Positions 14,610 through 22,313 of a DNA stretch of 23,053 nucleotides are shown one piece after another. Position 1 is the stretch's first letter. Each line of letters opens with the position of its first letter. The stretch covers positions 1-23,053 of IMG/VR virus record IMGVR_UViG_3300046011_006521, one strand, 5' to 3'. A program made the translations under genes and the position numbers. Below the pieces are notes generated by a model. The model did no database searches. It was given only the letters and a program-made list of their open reading frames with translations, and was not told where the DNA came from. This stretch comes from a virus.

Positions 14610-17600
14610 TTACAATCCTCTTACAATTGTTTTTATAGTCCATGAACCCGTAGTGGATGATCCAGTTAAAGCCATGGCAGAACCTGTTATTAATACAGTA
14701 AACGAAATAGCACTCGTATTTCCAAAGTCTGTTGTGGTAGTTTCTGTGAAATTAACCGCAGATCCTGATTGGATAGCCATGATTGTACCTGCTCGAGCAT
14801 TTGAACCTGAACGAACTGAATATTCAAAGAATGCTGTATCATATGATGCAGTTGGTAGTGAGTACATTACAAAAGAACCGGAGGTTGTTTGGGTTACTTT
14901 TGCTGTAGTGATTAGCATTGGATCTAAATAGTTTCCAATGAGTGTGGTATTGTCGGAAAATACCTCCAAGATCGGAAGCCCACTTATGTCATTCACCGAA
15001 AATAAAGATCCACTTAAAGCATCCGTTACCGAAAATAGTTCACCCTGCGAACCTTGTACTGTAAATACTGGTTGTGTTGAGCCGGAACCATATATGGTTA
15101 GTGTAGATCCACTGTTCATATTACTTGATGCAGATAAGAACATACGTGAACCTGTAATATTTTGAGTTATATTAATCGAACCTGTGATTAATACGTTTTG
15201 ATTGAGTGGTGTTACAAATGAGGCTGTTGATGCAAATGATGCACTTACAGCTCTAGATGCTGATACAGCAAATGAAGCAGATGTAGCAAAACTTGCAGAT
15301 ACTGCATTTAAAACATAGCTAGCAGTTTGTGCTGTTTCAACATATGAAGCCGTTACCGCATATGAAGCACTTAATGGGGTTCCGTTTTTCCAAATAGCAT
15401 CATCATATATTAGTGCTTGCCCATTAATAGGTGATGTAATGGAAACATCTGTTAAGTCATCTAAGTTGCTTAATGCTATTCCTCCTCCACTACCTTGCCC
15501 ACTACCTCTGAATAGACCTCCGTTTATTATAGAATTAGCAGCAGTGTCAGTTATATCAGATGCATTCCCTTTTAACACTAAAAATCCTACAAATGTTGTA
15601 AAATCAAAAGTGTCACCTTCAGTAAATGGATCTGTTGGTAGGTATTGAAGTGCATTTAATAAAGATGAGTATCGTGCTTGACCATAGTAAACATATAGTA
15701 CTCCGGTTTTTGGATCCGTAAATACTCGTTGAATTGACCAGTTACCACTACCTACATTAGCTAATGTACCATCTCCATCTCTATCATACTTCGTAGGATC
15801 GACAACCGTATATAAATTCCCTGCATTAGTATCAAACTCAATAACAGATCCAGATCTTTGAACTCGTGCTAAGCTGGCAGTTGCTTGGGATGGTGTTGTT
15901 ATTTGGGATGGAAACTCAGGATCATTTTGATAAAATCCACCATGTATAAAAGAGGTACCAGACCCGACAGATAATCTTAAACTACCTACTTGACCCGTTA
16001 ACCCATATCCTGACATCTTTAATGGACCAAATGCATCTACAAAATTTGATATTTGTGATATTTGATCGTATGCTGTTTGTACTCCTCCACCAAATGCAGA
16101 TACGTGTGTATAGTCAAAATGACCTACTGCTCCTAGTGGTATGTAGTCGTGGTACTGTTGTGATGTAAATCTAGTTGATTGTTGCTGTAAAGCTCCAGTA
16201 TTATCAATATATAAATAAGTTACTTGTTGAGTTGCAATATTTGTAATACTCTGTGTGATTGCATTCCAAGTAACATACTCTACCATAGGTGAAACTTCAG
16301 AACCTGTTGTTGCATTATGTTCAGCTATAATACCACTACCAGGAGAAACAAAAACATTGCTTCCACTATAGGTAACAACACCACCATATAGTAGTCCGGT
16401 TTCTAAAATACCTTCAATCCATTTCCATTTTACAAGATTTCCATTTTGACGAACATACAAATCATATCCCAATGCTGTATTGGAACTACTTTGAAATAAA
16501 ACAGTTGAATCTAAATCTAATCCGGTTGGGTCTGGATCTTGGGTTGGGTCTAGTTTTAAACTACCTGATAGTGTAATTTGTTGAGATAATGTGTTTACAT
16601 ATGAAGCTGTTGATGCAAATGATGCTGTTCCTTGCAATGAGCCTGTTAGTGCACCCGTTTCCCAATCCAACGTTATGGTAGCACCATCTGATTGATACAG
16701 TTGTCGATTGTCCCAATCAATTGAATTGATATTAGCAGAATCTCTAGTTGTTCTAGTCTCAAAATCGGCAGATATTTGTCCATTTGTTGAAGCTATCTGA
16801 ACACCGGATGCGTCTGTTATTTCTAGTATATTATCAGCTGATGGAACGCTTACTGTAAAATTATCTGTTTGTAAATTTACTGCAGATCCAATTACTGTCA
16901 ATGAGCCAGAAATTGCAACACTTCCATTACCTGCTACAAACAAATTATGTCTCGTTACATCATCAATTCCGTCTCCTATAATAAATGCACTTTCATCAGA
17001 TATAGATTGATTGAATTGTCCTACTACGGATTGATATGAACCTGACGTTATTGTATAGTACCCAGCTGCATGTGAAGCTTTTCCATTTGCTATGGTATTC
17101 TCCCCTTCCGCGTGTGAGTAACCGCCGTTTGCAATAGCATTGTTTCCGTTCTGAAATGATCGATTGATTTTGTTGATTGTAACGCCAGCAATTCCACTTA
17201 ATGATCCGGATTCATTGAATTGCACCATGGTGTTGGTTGCGCCAGCTGGAACATATGATGCTGTTGTTGCAAAACTACTTGATATTGCTCGAGATGATGA
17301 GATTGCAAATGATGCGCTAACGGCTTGTAAAACGTAACTTGCTGTCTGTGCTGTTTGGACATATGATGCAGTTACTGCATTGTTAGCCCAACTTGCAGTT
17401 CCAAATAAAGATCCGGTGATGCTTCCTTGTACACGCAGTGACCCGGTAATCTCAACATCACTTTGACGGGATATAGGATTTGATCCAGTCCATTTTGACG
17501 AAACAATGCCGGTTAATTGAGATCCATCACCTCTGAAACTTCCGGTAAACGATCCGGTTGTATAACTACTAGTAAAGCTATTGTAACTGCTTGTAAGTGT

Positions 17601-18239
17601 GTCAACACTTGAAGTTAGGGTATTTATCCTAGAATTAAATGATTGGCTTACAAGTGCTTGACTAGCAGTATACGCAGTGAATGATGATGTAGTATTGTAT
17701 TTTAATAACTCATCGGTTGTTGCTATTGTGTAATTTCCCGTTGGCTTGTTAGGAAATTCTAAAACTACATTTGAATTTGTTACGTTGTTGTTTTGTAATA
17801 TACTTGCTGAAATATTAGTTTTAAGTACTAATCTGCCGTGTACATCTAATACTGCGTAACGATTATTATATAGATCGTTAGCTCCAACTTCTTCTTGACC
17901 TAATGAGGTCACAAAATAATTAGAATAGTCATTCACGCTAACAAAACCAGAAGATACTTTCAAACTTCCGGTAATTTCAACATCACTGTTTCTAGATATT
18001 GGGTTACTCCCTGACCATTTACTAGAAACGATACCAGTTAATTGTGAACCATCACCACGAAATGAACCGGTAAATGATCCTGTGGTATAGGATGATGTAA
18101 ATGTGTTAAATGAAGCTGTAGTAACTAAAGACCCGGTGTTTACATTAGCATTCAATGCATATGATGCTGTAACTGCGTTGCTAGCAGTTATTGGATAAAT
18201 TGATCCTGTTTGTAATTGCCCCGGTTTAAATTGTCTCAT
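14610..18239 (-). CDS. Long tail-fibre protein with repeated shaft modules and YadA-like head, 1209 aa
   Basis: Main fibre candidate. Positions below count from this start. N-terminus MRQFKPGQLQTGSIYPITAS; residues ~35-95 and ~221-269 hold two copies of a shaft module (SSYTTGSFTGSFRGDGSQLT then SNPIS..SDVEITGSL). Residues ~280-330 and ~956-1007 are TASY/SASF-rich trimer shafts. Residues ~362-440 contain AIANGGYSHAEGENTIANGK followed by ASHAAG and AFIIGDGIDD, a YadA-like head repeat. The middle (~520-950) is a globular beta region with PGSGIIAEHNATTGSEVSPM. The last ~100 residues (FEYSVRSGSNARAGTIMAIQ, ending TIKTIVRGL) are a compact tip or attachment domain. The ATG at 18239 overlaps the gp15 stop (TAATG) behind AAAGGA; an ATG at 18248 adds three residues but is only 2 nt from the GGA. 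Confidence 0.85.
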   Translation of the reverse strand: MRQFKPGQLQTGSIYPITASNAVTASYALNANVNTGSLVTTASFNTFTSSYTTGSFTGSFRGDGSQLTGIVSSKWSGSNPISRNSDVEITGSLKVSSGFVSVNDYSNYFVTSLGQEEVGANDLYNNRYAVLDVHGRLVLKTNISASILQNNNVTNSNVVLEFPNKPTGNYTIATTDELLKYNTTSSFTAYTASQALVSQSFNSRINTLTSSVDTLTSSYNSFTSSYTTGSFTGSFRGDGSQLTGIVSSKWTGSNPISRQSDVEITGSLRVQGSITGSLFGTASWANNAVTASYVQTAQTASYVLQAVSASFAISSSRAISSSFATTASYVPAGATNTMVQFNESGSLSGIAGVTINKINRSFQNGNNAIANGGYSHAEGENTIANGKASHAAGYYTITSGSYQSVVGQFNQSISDESAFIIGDGIDDVTRHNLFVAGNGSVAISGSLTVIGSAVNLQTDNFTVSVPSADNILEITDASGVQIASTNGQISADFETRTTRDSANINSIDWDNRQLYQSDGATITLDWETGALTGSLQGTASFASTASYVNTLSQQITLSGSLKLDPTQDPDPTGLDLDSTVLFQSSSNTALGYDLYVRQNGNLVKWKWIEGILETGLLYGGVVTYSGSNVFVSPGSGIIAEHNATTGSEVSPMVEYVTWNAITQSITNIATQQVTYLYIDNTGALQQQSTRFTSQQYHDYIPLGAVGHFDYTHVSAFGGGVQTAYDQISQISNFVDAFGPLKMSGYGLTGQVGSLRLSVGSGTSFIHGGFYQNDPEFPSQITTPSQATASLARVQRSGSVIEFDTNAGNLYTVVDPTKYDRDGDGTLANVGSGNWSIQRVFTDPKTGVLYVYYGQARYSSLLNALQYLPTDPFTEGDTFDFTTFVGFLVLKGNASDITDTAANSIINGGLFRGSGQGSGGGIALSNLDDLTDVSITSPINGQALIYDDAIWKNGTPLSASYAVTASYVETAQTASYVLNAVSASFATSASFAVSASRAVSASFASTASFVTPLNQNVLITGSINITQNITGSRMFLSASSNMNSGSTLTIYGSGSTQPVFTVQGSQGELFSVTDALSGSLFSVNDISGLPILEVFSDNTTLIGNYLDPMLITTAKVTQTTSGSFVMYSLPTASYDTAFFEYSVRSGSNARAGTIMAIQSGSAVNFTETTTTDFGNTSAISFTVLITGSAMALTGSSTTGSWTIKTIVRGL
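15220..15370 (-). repeat. TASY/SASF shaft repeat, C-terminal block
   Basis: Codes for a run of about 50 residues built from ASYxxTA, SASFA and ASRAV units. It matches the block at 17250-17401 over most of its length, including AVTASYV.TAQTASYVL.AV followed by SASFA. Confidence 0.7.
17250..17401 (-). repeat. TASY/SASF shaft repeat, N-terminal block
   Basis: Partner of the block at 15220-15370 in the same fibre gene. Both encode AVTASYV.TAQTASYVL followed by Ser/Ala-rich units. Such duplicated segments can recombine and alter fibre length. Confidence 0.7.
17433..17582 (-). repeat. TGSFTGSF fibre module, copy B
   Basis: Encodes FTSSYTTGSFTGSFRGDGSQ then LTGIVSSKWTGSNPISRQSD and VEITGSLRV. Differs from copy A only at a few residues (T for S, Q for N, R for K). 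Confidence 0.8.
17955..18137 (-). repeat. TGSFTGSF fibre module, copy A
   Basis: Encodes TGSLVTTASFNTFTSSYTTG then SFTGSFRGDGSQLTGIVSSK and WSGSNPISRNSDVEITGSLK. It is the first of two near-identical modules in the long fibre, with a third, shorter copy in the 159-aa gene. Confidence 0.8.
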
Positions 18240-19462
18240 TATTGCCATCTTCCTTTTATAATTATCACATCGGCAGATTCTATATCATATCCTAACGTTG
18301 CGGTATTAAACACAATCGTTTGCGTTGCAACATCACTCGGAGTCCATGTATATACAGCTTTGTCAATATATTGGCCATTAATGAATATATCAAATTCATT
18401 TTTAGTAGCTACGGTAAATGTTGTTGGATTTACTTTTGCGTATGCAGCAACTGTTACTGTGGTTGCAGATTGCCATGTAGCTTGTTTTTCGGTTAACGCA
18501 ACTAGGTATGCAAATGCAGTTTGGTCCAACGTTGTAGTATTACCGCCTCCATTTATAAGTACAGTTCCGCCGCTATTAATAATGTTTTGTGCTTGTAATA
18601 TCGGAGTTGGAACGATTGTCGAACCAAATAAATCGGAATCAATATCAATTACTTGTTCGAATGTTAATTTTTTAATTGAATACATTTTCTTAAGAGTTGA
18701 ACGTCGTGCTTCTTGTTCTGATAACAATGTGCCTAAAACAGTAAGTGGTATAGTTGCACGTACAAGCCGGTCTTCGCCAACGGTATTTACTGTTTCAAAA
18801 TTAATACTACCAATTGTAGTTGTAAATCGATTGTCTTCATTTCCCCATGCAAATCGTCCATATGGCAATATTTGATCAACCAACGAATTCATTTGCGAAG
18901 TAAAATCACACCACAACATCATGTCATATTCTATAGTAACATATTTAGGTATGTCTACTACATAAACTTTTTCAGATTGTTGCGGTTGATTAATTGGTAT
19001 TGGAAATAATGCATCTTCATATCGATTACGTTCATTGTATTTAGTTTTATAAATACGTACATTTTCAGACTGAGGACGGTTTACATCCAATGTTTTAACC
19101 GTATCTCGTTCCGTTACACTGTTTCGTTTCAACATGATCATTGGTGATTGTAACATGCCTTTTTCATCACGCATATAACCTAAACGACGGACGCTGTCCC
19201 ATTTCTCGCCATTTGCAAATATTACTGGTACTGGAATTATACTATCTGTTGCAGTTATTTGTGGACGAATTTCATTGTCAATAAACCATTTAATTGCATG
19301 ATCAATATCATATGTAGTTCGTTTAGGAGTGCGAATAACATCATCTTCACGACGTAATTGGTCAGCACGATTCAATAACAAATCATCAGTCAATCCTTCT
19401 GTACGAATCGGATCTGGCTTGTTAGTTTTACGATCAATATTTTGTCTATTCAATCTAGGCAT
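18239..19462 (-). CDS. 15: Tail sheath stabiliser / completion protein (gp15-like) with extra C-terminal domain, 407 aa
   Basis: gp15 caps the finished tail and joins it to the neck. The family core is at residues ~45-285: IKWFIDNEIRPQ, IPVPVIFANGEKWDSVRRLG, PMIMLKRNSV and IEYDMMLWCDFTSQMNSLVD followed by QILPYGRFAWGNEDNRF, all typical of gp15. T4 gp15 has 272 aa; here about 120 residues are added after DIDSDLFGST. The extension ends EFDIFINGQYIDKAVYTWTP and ESADVIIIKGRW, a small beta domain I associate with phage structural proteins. The start overlaps the gp14 stop by 1 nt (TAATG) with AAAGGA upstream, and the stop overlaps the fibre start in the same way, so translation of gp14, gp15 and the fibre is probably coupled. 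Confidence 0.88.
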   Translation of the reverse strand: MPRLNRQNIDRKTNKPDPIRTEGLTDDLLLNRADQLRREDDVIRTPKRTTYDIDHAIKWFIDNEIRPQITATDSIIPVPVIFANGEKWDSVRRLGYMRDEKGMLQSPMIMLKRNSVTERDTVKTLDVNRPQSENVRIYKTKYNERNRYEDALFPIPINQPQQSEKVYVVDIPKYVTIEYDMMLWCDFTSQMNSLVDQILPYGRFAWGNEDNRFTTTIGSINFETVNTVGEDRLVRATIPLTVLGTLLSEQEARRSTLKKMYSIKKLTFEQVIDIDSDLFGSTIVPTPILQAQNIINSGGTVLINGGGNTTTLDQTAFAYLVALTEKQATWQSATTVTVAAYAKVNPTTFTVATKNEFDIFINGQYIDKAVYTWTPSDVATQTIVFNTATLGYDIESADVIIIKGRWQ

Positions 19463-19983
19463 TAAAATCCTTTGTATGCAGGCGAGTTATTATTACCGCC
19501 GCGACGGATATCTCGTATTCCTAATGGTGTTTGTCTTGTTGCATGTGCGTCACATAGTACAGAAACACTATAACCATGTTGTGACCCGTTTGGCCATGTT
19601 TCTGGATTTTTACCTACAAAATATTGATTTGCATCTACATTGTCAAGTTCGTAATATTCATTGTCCCAAAATACTATGTCACCAACTTCTGGAAAAAATG
19701 CGGCTTTTTCTAAAATGTCACGTGATAATGCAAATTGTGCCGTACGCGTATATGAATGTCCATATTCATCCATATTCGATGTTTTTGTTTCTTTTGTAAT
19801 TAAACATGGAATTATGATAGAGTCGTTATATGCTTTTAATTCCGATTCTCCATATATATTTGAATCGCTAGCAGCAACTACGAGTTTGAAAAATTCAATT
19901 TCAGTATCAATAATTGCGTTTAGCAATTCTGAATTAATTGCAGCTAAAAATCTTGCATCTCTAATTCCTCCAAATAATGCCAT
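19462..19983 (-). CDS. 14: Neck protein (gp14-like), 173 aa
   Basis: The neck protein helps close the DNA-filled head before tail joining. It begins MALFGGIRDARFLAAINSEL and has IYGESELKAYNDSIIIPCLI and FPEVGDIVFWDNEYYELDNV, the segments expected in gp14-type head-closure proteins (a YGES block, then PExGDI.xW....YE). T4 gp14 is 256 aa, so this version is shorter and ends in a Gly/Asn-rich tail (RRGGNNNSPAYKGF). It follows the gp13-like gene by 12 nt with AAAGGAGAA as ribosome binding site and precedes the gp15-like gene, matching T4 order 13-14-15. Confidence 0.85.
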   Translation of the reverse strand: MALFGGIRDARFLAAINSELLNAIIDTEIEFFKLVVAASDSNIYGESELKAYNDSIIIPCLITKETKTSNMDEYGHSYTRTAQFALSRDILEKAAFFPEVGDIVFWDNEYYELDNVDANQYFVGKNPETWPNGSQHGYSVSVLCDAHATRQTPLGIRDIRRGGNNNSPAYKGF

Positions 19984-19995
19984 AAGTGTTCTCCT

Positions 19996-21225
19996 TTATC
20001 CAACATAAATTTTTAATGGAACTTTTGCAAGAATCTCGTTCATTTGAGTTGCTTCTGTATTTTGTCGGGTTAACATTTGTTCTTTTGTAAGTTTATCTAA
20101 AAACTCGCGTAATTGCGTAATCAACGTGTCTTTTTCTGATTGTCCTTGTGACACCAATTCAGATCCATTTAATGATACTTCCGAATTCGGAATCGGTACC
20201 GTTGAATATTTTCCGCGGACGAAGCCTAACATTTCTTTTACTAATGCGGCTCCATATTTTATAATCCACGCACGACCCATATCATTAATGCTACTGTATG
20301 TTTGATATGTATATGGTATATTTGATGCGTCACTTACAGCTCCTTTTATAAGTGCCGTATTACCAAATAACAAAGCATCGTTATTTTTATCTTCTTCAAA
20401 TAAAAATTCAAACCATACTTGTCCGTAAAATATTGTAGATGATGCACTTCCGGTACCTGATGTAGGAACTGGCCAGAATTTAATATCATCCCCATGTACT
20501 TCAAATGTATAATGTGATTTACGTATTTGGTCATTGAATTCAATTGCCTGCAATCTCAATAAATCTGCATGTATTGGCATCATCATGAAACTAATTGAAG
20601 GCGAAAATCCACCAAAGTTAAATGAATCTAACAATTGTTGTGAACCTAAACCAGTACCAACAAATGGGTCAAAATATCTAACAATGGCTGGGGGTGGATT
20701 ATGAAGTACTCGTTTAATTTCAATTGAACTGGTATTAGTTAATTGAATTCCCAATGACTTAGATACAGCAGTTCTGATACTATATGTTTGTTGACCAGGA
20801 ACCATATCTATTCGTGCTTTATACCATTTTGCAGTTCCACCTGAATCTGCTTCCGTACCGTATGCTTTAGATAATTTAGTTATGTAACCAAATGAATTTC
20901 CAACATTTTGTCCTGTGAAGCTAGAACCAGACATAAAACCAGATGCCGTTTGTATTCCTAACGTATTCATTAAATTGTTAACAATGTTAACTTGATTAAC
21001 TTGGTTGGAATATTCCATTACCGCAGCTTCAAAAGCTGTGTAGAAATTTATATCTCGTAGTTCAACATCCATGATTGGATATCCAACATGTTGTGCAGCA
21101 TATTTTGCGAAACTATCGGCATGTTGTTTAAACATTGGATCTGTATCAAAAAATCCAAAAGGCGTAGATCCTGTTGTAAACGATGAACTTCCGGGCCATA
21201 TTGGTTTATTTTCGCTGTAATCCAT
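19996..21225 (-). CDS. 13: Neck protein (gp13-like), 409 aa
   Basis: Forms the neck ring together with gp14. The most diagnostic part is near residues 310-370: RAWIIKYGAALVKEMLGFVR followed by GKYSTVPIPNSEVSLNGSEL, the gp13 hallmark (WI..YgxAlxKExLGxVRGKYxxxPIPxxxVxLNG). The N-terminus holds DVELRDINFYTAFEAAVMEY, also usual in gp13-type proteins. T4 gp13 is 309 aa; the extra length lies mainly in a Ser/Thr/Gly-rich middle (PPPAIVRYFDPFVGTGLGSQ). It starts 25 nt after PhoH with AAGGAAAC and its own ATATTTATA box, so the neck genes may be a separate transcription unit that continues into the fibres. Confidence 0.88.
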   Translation of the reverse strand: MDYSENKPIWPGSSSFTTGSTPFGFFDTDPMFKQHADSFAKYAAQHVGYPIMDVELRDINFYTAFEAAVMEYSNQVNQVNIVNNLMNTLGIQTASGFMSGSSFTGQNVGNSFGYITKLSKAYGTEADSGGTAKWYKARIDMVPGQQTYSIRTAVSKSLGIQLTNTSSIEIKRVLHNPPPAIVRYFDPFVGTGLGSQQLLDSFNFGGFSPSISFMMMPIHADLLRLQAIEFNDQIRKSHYTFEVHGDDIKFWPVPTSGTGSASSTIFYGQVWFEFLFEEDKNNDALLFGNTALIKGAVSDASNIPYTYQTYSSINDMGRAWIIKYGAALVKEMLGFVRGKYSTVPIPNSEVSLNGSELVSQGQSEKDTLITQLREFLDKLTKEQMLTRQNTEATQMNEILAKVPLKIYVG

Positions 21226-21242
21226 TTATTGTTTCCTTTTTA

Positions 21243-21251
21243 TATAAATAT
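21243..21251 (-). promoter_or_regulatory. Conserved ATATTTATA box before gp13-like gene
   Basis: Coding-strand ATATTTATA begins at the last base of the PhoH stop codon and is followed by TAAAAAGGAAAC and the ATG at 21225. Its spacing to the gene matches the copies before the sheath, tube and 91-aa genes. Confidence 0.45.
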
Positions 21252-21916
21252 CAATATGAATCATTTAAGAGAGCTAATACTTCTGTTAATGCTACATGTC
21301 GATGGTTTTCTAATAAAATGATTTCATTAACGAACCGGGATTTTGAAATTTTAGCAATTTCGTGTATTGCCGAATCATTTTTAAATTTTAAATCTATTTG
21401 GTGTTTATCACCAGTTAATATCATTATGCTATCTTTACCTAATCTAGATAACACCATTTGCAACTGTTGTTTAGTTAAATTTTGACATTCATCTACAATA
21501 CAAATTGCAGTGTCAAATGTACGTCCGCGGAAATGTGCTAAAGAAACTAATTCAATGTTTTCTTCTTTTTCCATTTTTTCTAATAATTCTGGTTTATTGT
21601 AAACTTTACGCATATTGCTACGTAATGGAACTAACCATGGATCCATTTTTTCTGCTAACGAACCTGGTAAAAAACCATTATCTTCGTTTGATACCGTTGG
21701 TCTTGTTATGATTATTTTGTTAACTTGACGTTTAAAAAACATGTCCAATGCAATTTGAACTGCTAACAATGTTTTACCTGAACCTGCTTGTCCTAAAATA
21801 AAATTATATGGAGTTTCAATTATTTTTGCTTTTGCTACACGTTGTTCGTCTGACAATGATATCGAAAATTTAATATCATTCTTCGGCGGAGTTTTATCCT
21901 TGTTTGGAGTTGCCAT
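21251..21916 (-). CDS. phoH: PhoH-like P-loop ATPase, 221 aa
   Basis: Cytoplasmic ATPase of the PhoH family (the ATPase half of RNA helicase superfamily 1-like enzymes). Walker A is LGQAGSGKT near residues 41-49, Walker B is ICIVDECQN near residues 138-146, followed by the sensor-like ILTGDKHQID and an Arg in ENHRHV near residue 206. The family motif IITRPTVSNEDNGFLPGSLA is intact. At 221 aa it consists of the PhoH core only. PhoH genes are common in phages, but their role during infection is not settled. It starts 12 nt after the 91-aa gene with AAAGG, and lies between capsid and neck genes, an unusual place for a presumed metabolic or RNA-related enzyme. Confidence 0.93.
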   Translation of the reverse strand: MATPNKDKTPPKNDIKFSISLSDEQRVAKAKIIETPYNFILGQAGSGKTLLAVQIALDMFFKRQVNKIIITRPTVSNEDNGFLPGSLAEKMDPWLVPLRSNMRKVYNKPELLEKMEKEENIELVSLAHFRGRTFDTAICIVDECQNLTKQQLQMVLSRLGKDSIMILTGDKHQIDLKFKNDSAIHEIAKISKSRFVNEIILLENHRHVALTEVLALLNDSY

Positions 21917-21928
21917 AATAAACCTTTA

Positions 21929-22204
21929 TTAAAATAATTTTGTAAGTGTTGATTCTTGCAATGTCATATCTTTACAACTTTCAATTTTTCCTAATATCAT
22001 TTTGCGAATTGCTTGAAATGTTTCGCGTGGTGGATATGGTGTCATAACTTTGATTGTAATTAATTCTTTATCTGGACCTAAATCTCGTTCTATATGTACC
22101 ATAAGAACTAATCGAATTGCTCTAATTCTATCTAGAACATCAATTAACCGTCCATCATAACGAATTATAGCTTGCATTGAATATTTATTTCTTGGAACTG
22201 CCAT
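21929..22204 (-). CDS. Small protein of unknown function, 91 aa
   Basis: Begins MAVPRNKYSMQAIIRYDGRL, with a helix IDVLDRIRAIRLVLMVHIER, a strand LITIKVMTPYPPRETFQAIR and a basic C-terminal helix. Compact alpha/beta, basic, no membrane segment or known motif. I do not recognise the family. It is the first gene after the capsid terminator, with a conserved box and AAAGGAAAAC ribosome binding site, and it is followed by PhoH, so the two are probably co-transcribed. Confidence 0.75.
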   Translation of the reverse strand: MAVPRNKYSMQAIIRYDGRLIDVLDRIRAIRLVLMVHIERDLGPDKELITIKVMTPYPPRETFQAIRKMILGKIESCKDMTLQESTLTKLF

Positions 22205-22221
22205 ATATGTTTTCCTTTAAT

Positions 22222-22230
22222 ATAAATATT
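22222..22230 (-). promoter_or_regulatory. Conserved ATATTTATA box before the 91-aa gene
   Basis: Coding-strand AATATTTATATTAAAGG lies immediately after the capsid terminator and ACTGTAC linker, and the ATG at 22204 follows. The box-linker-terminator arrangement is nearly the same as that after the sheath gene. Confidence 0.5.
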
Positions 22231-22238
22231 CGTACAGT

Positions 22239-22267
22239 AAAAAAGGGATGACCGAAGCCACCCCTTT
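22239..22267 (-). terminator. Rho-independent terminator after major capsid gene
   Basis: On the coding strand AAAGGGGTGGC and GTCATCCCTTT form an 11-bp stem with two G-U pairs closed by a TTCG loop, followed by a T tract and ACTGTAC. It starts about 47 nt after the capsid stop at 22314 and is the strongest terminator in the window. Confidence 0.9.
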
Positions 22268-22313
22268 CAACTCTTTAATTATTAACTAGTAATTAAAATT
22301 AATTAACTAACTA

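Noticed and set aside
7157-18239. Diversity-generating retroelement acting on the fibre genes
   Set aside because: No reverse transcriptase, template repeat or adenine-biased variable region was seen in the window; divergence among the paralogues is spread over the central helices.
18216-18875. Plus-strand ORF of 219 codons
   Set aside because: Antisense to the gp15-like gene, which has strong family motifs; the plus-strand product is Val/Ser/Cys-rich with no motif.
2654-22230. Plus-strand TATAAATAT boxes as T4 late promoters for plus-strand transcription
   Set aside because: No plus-strand genes exist downstream of them; their placement follows minus-strand starts, so they are reported as coding-strand ATATTTATA boxes instead.
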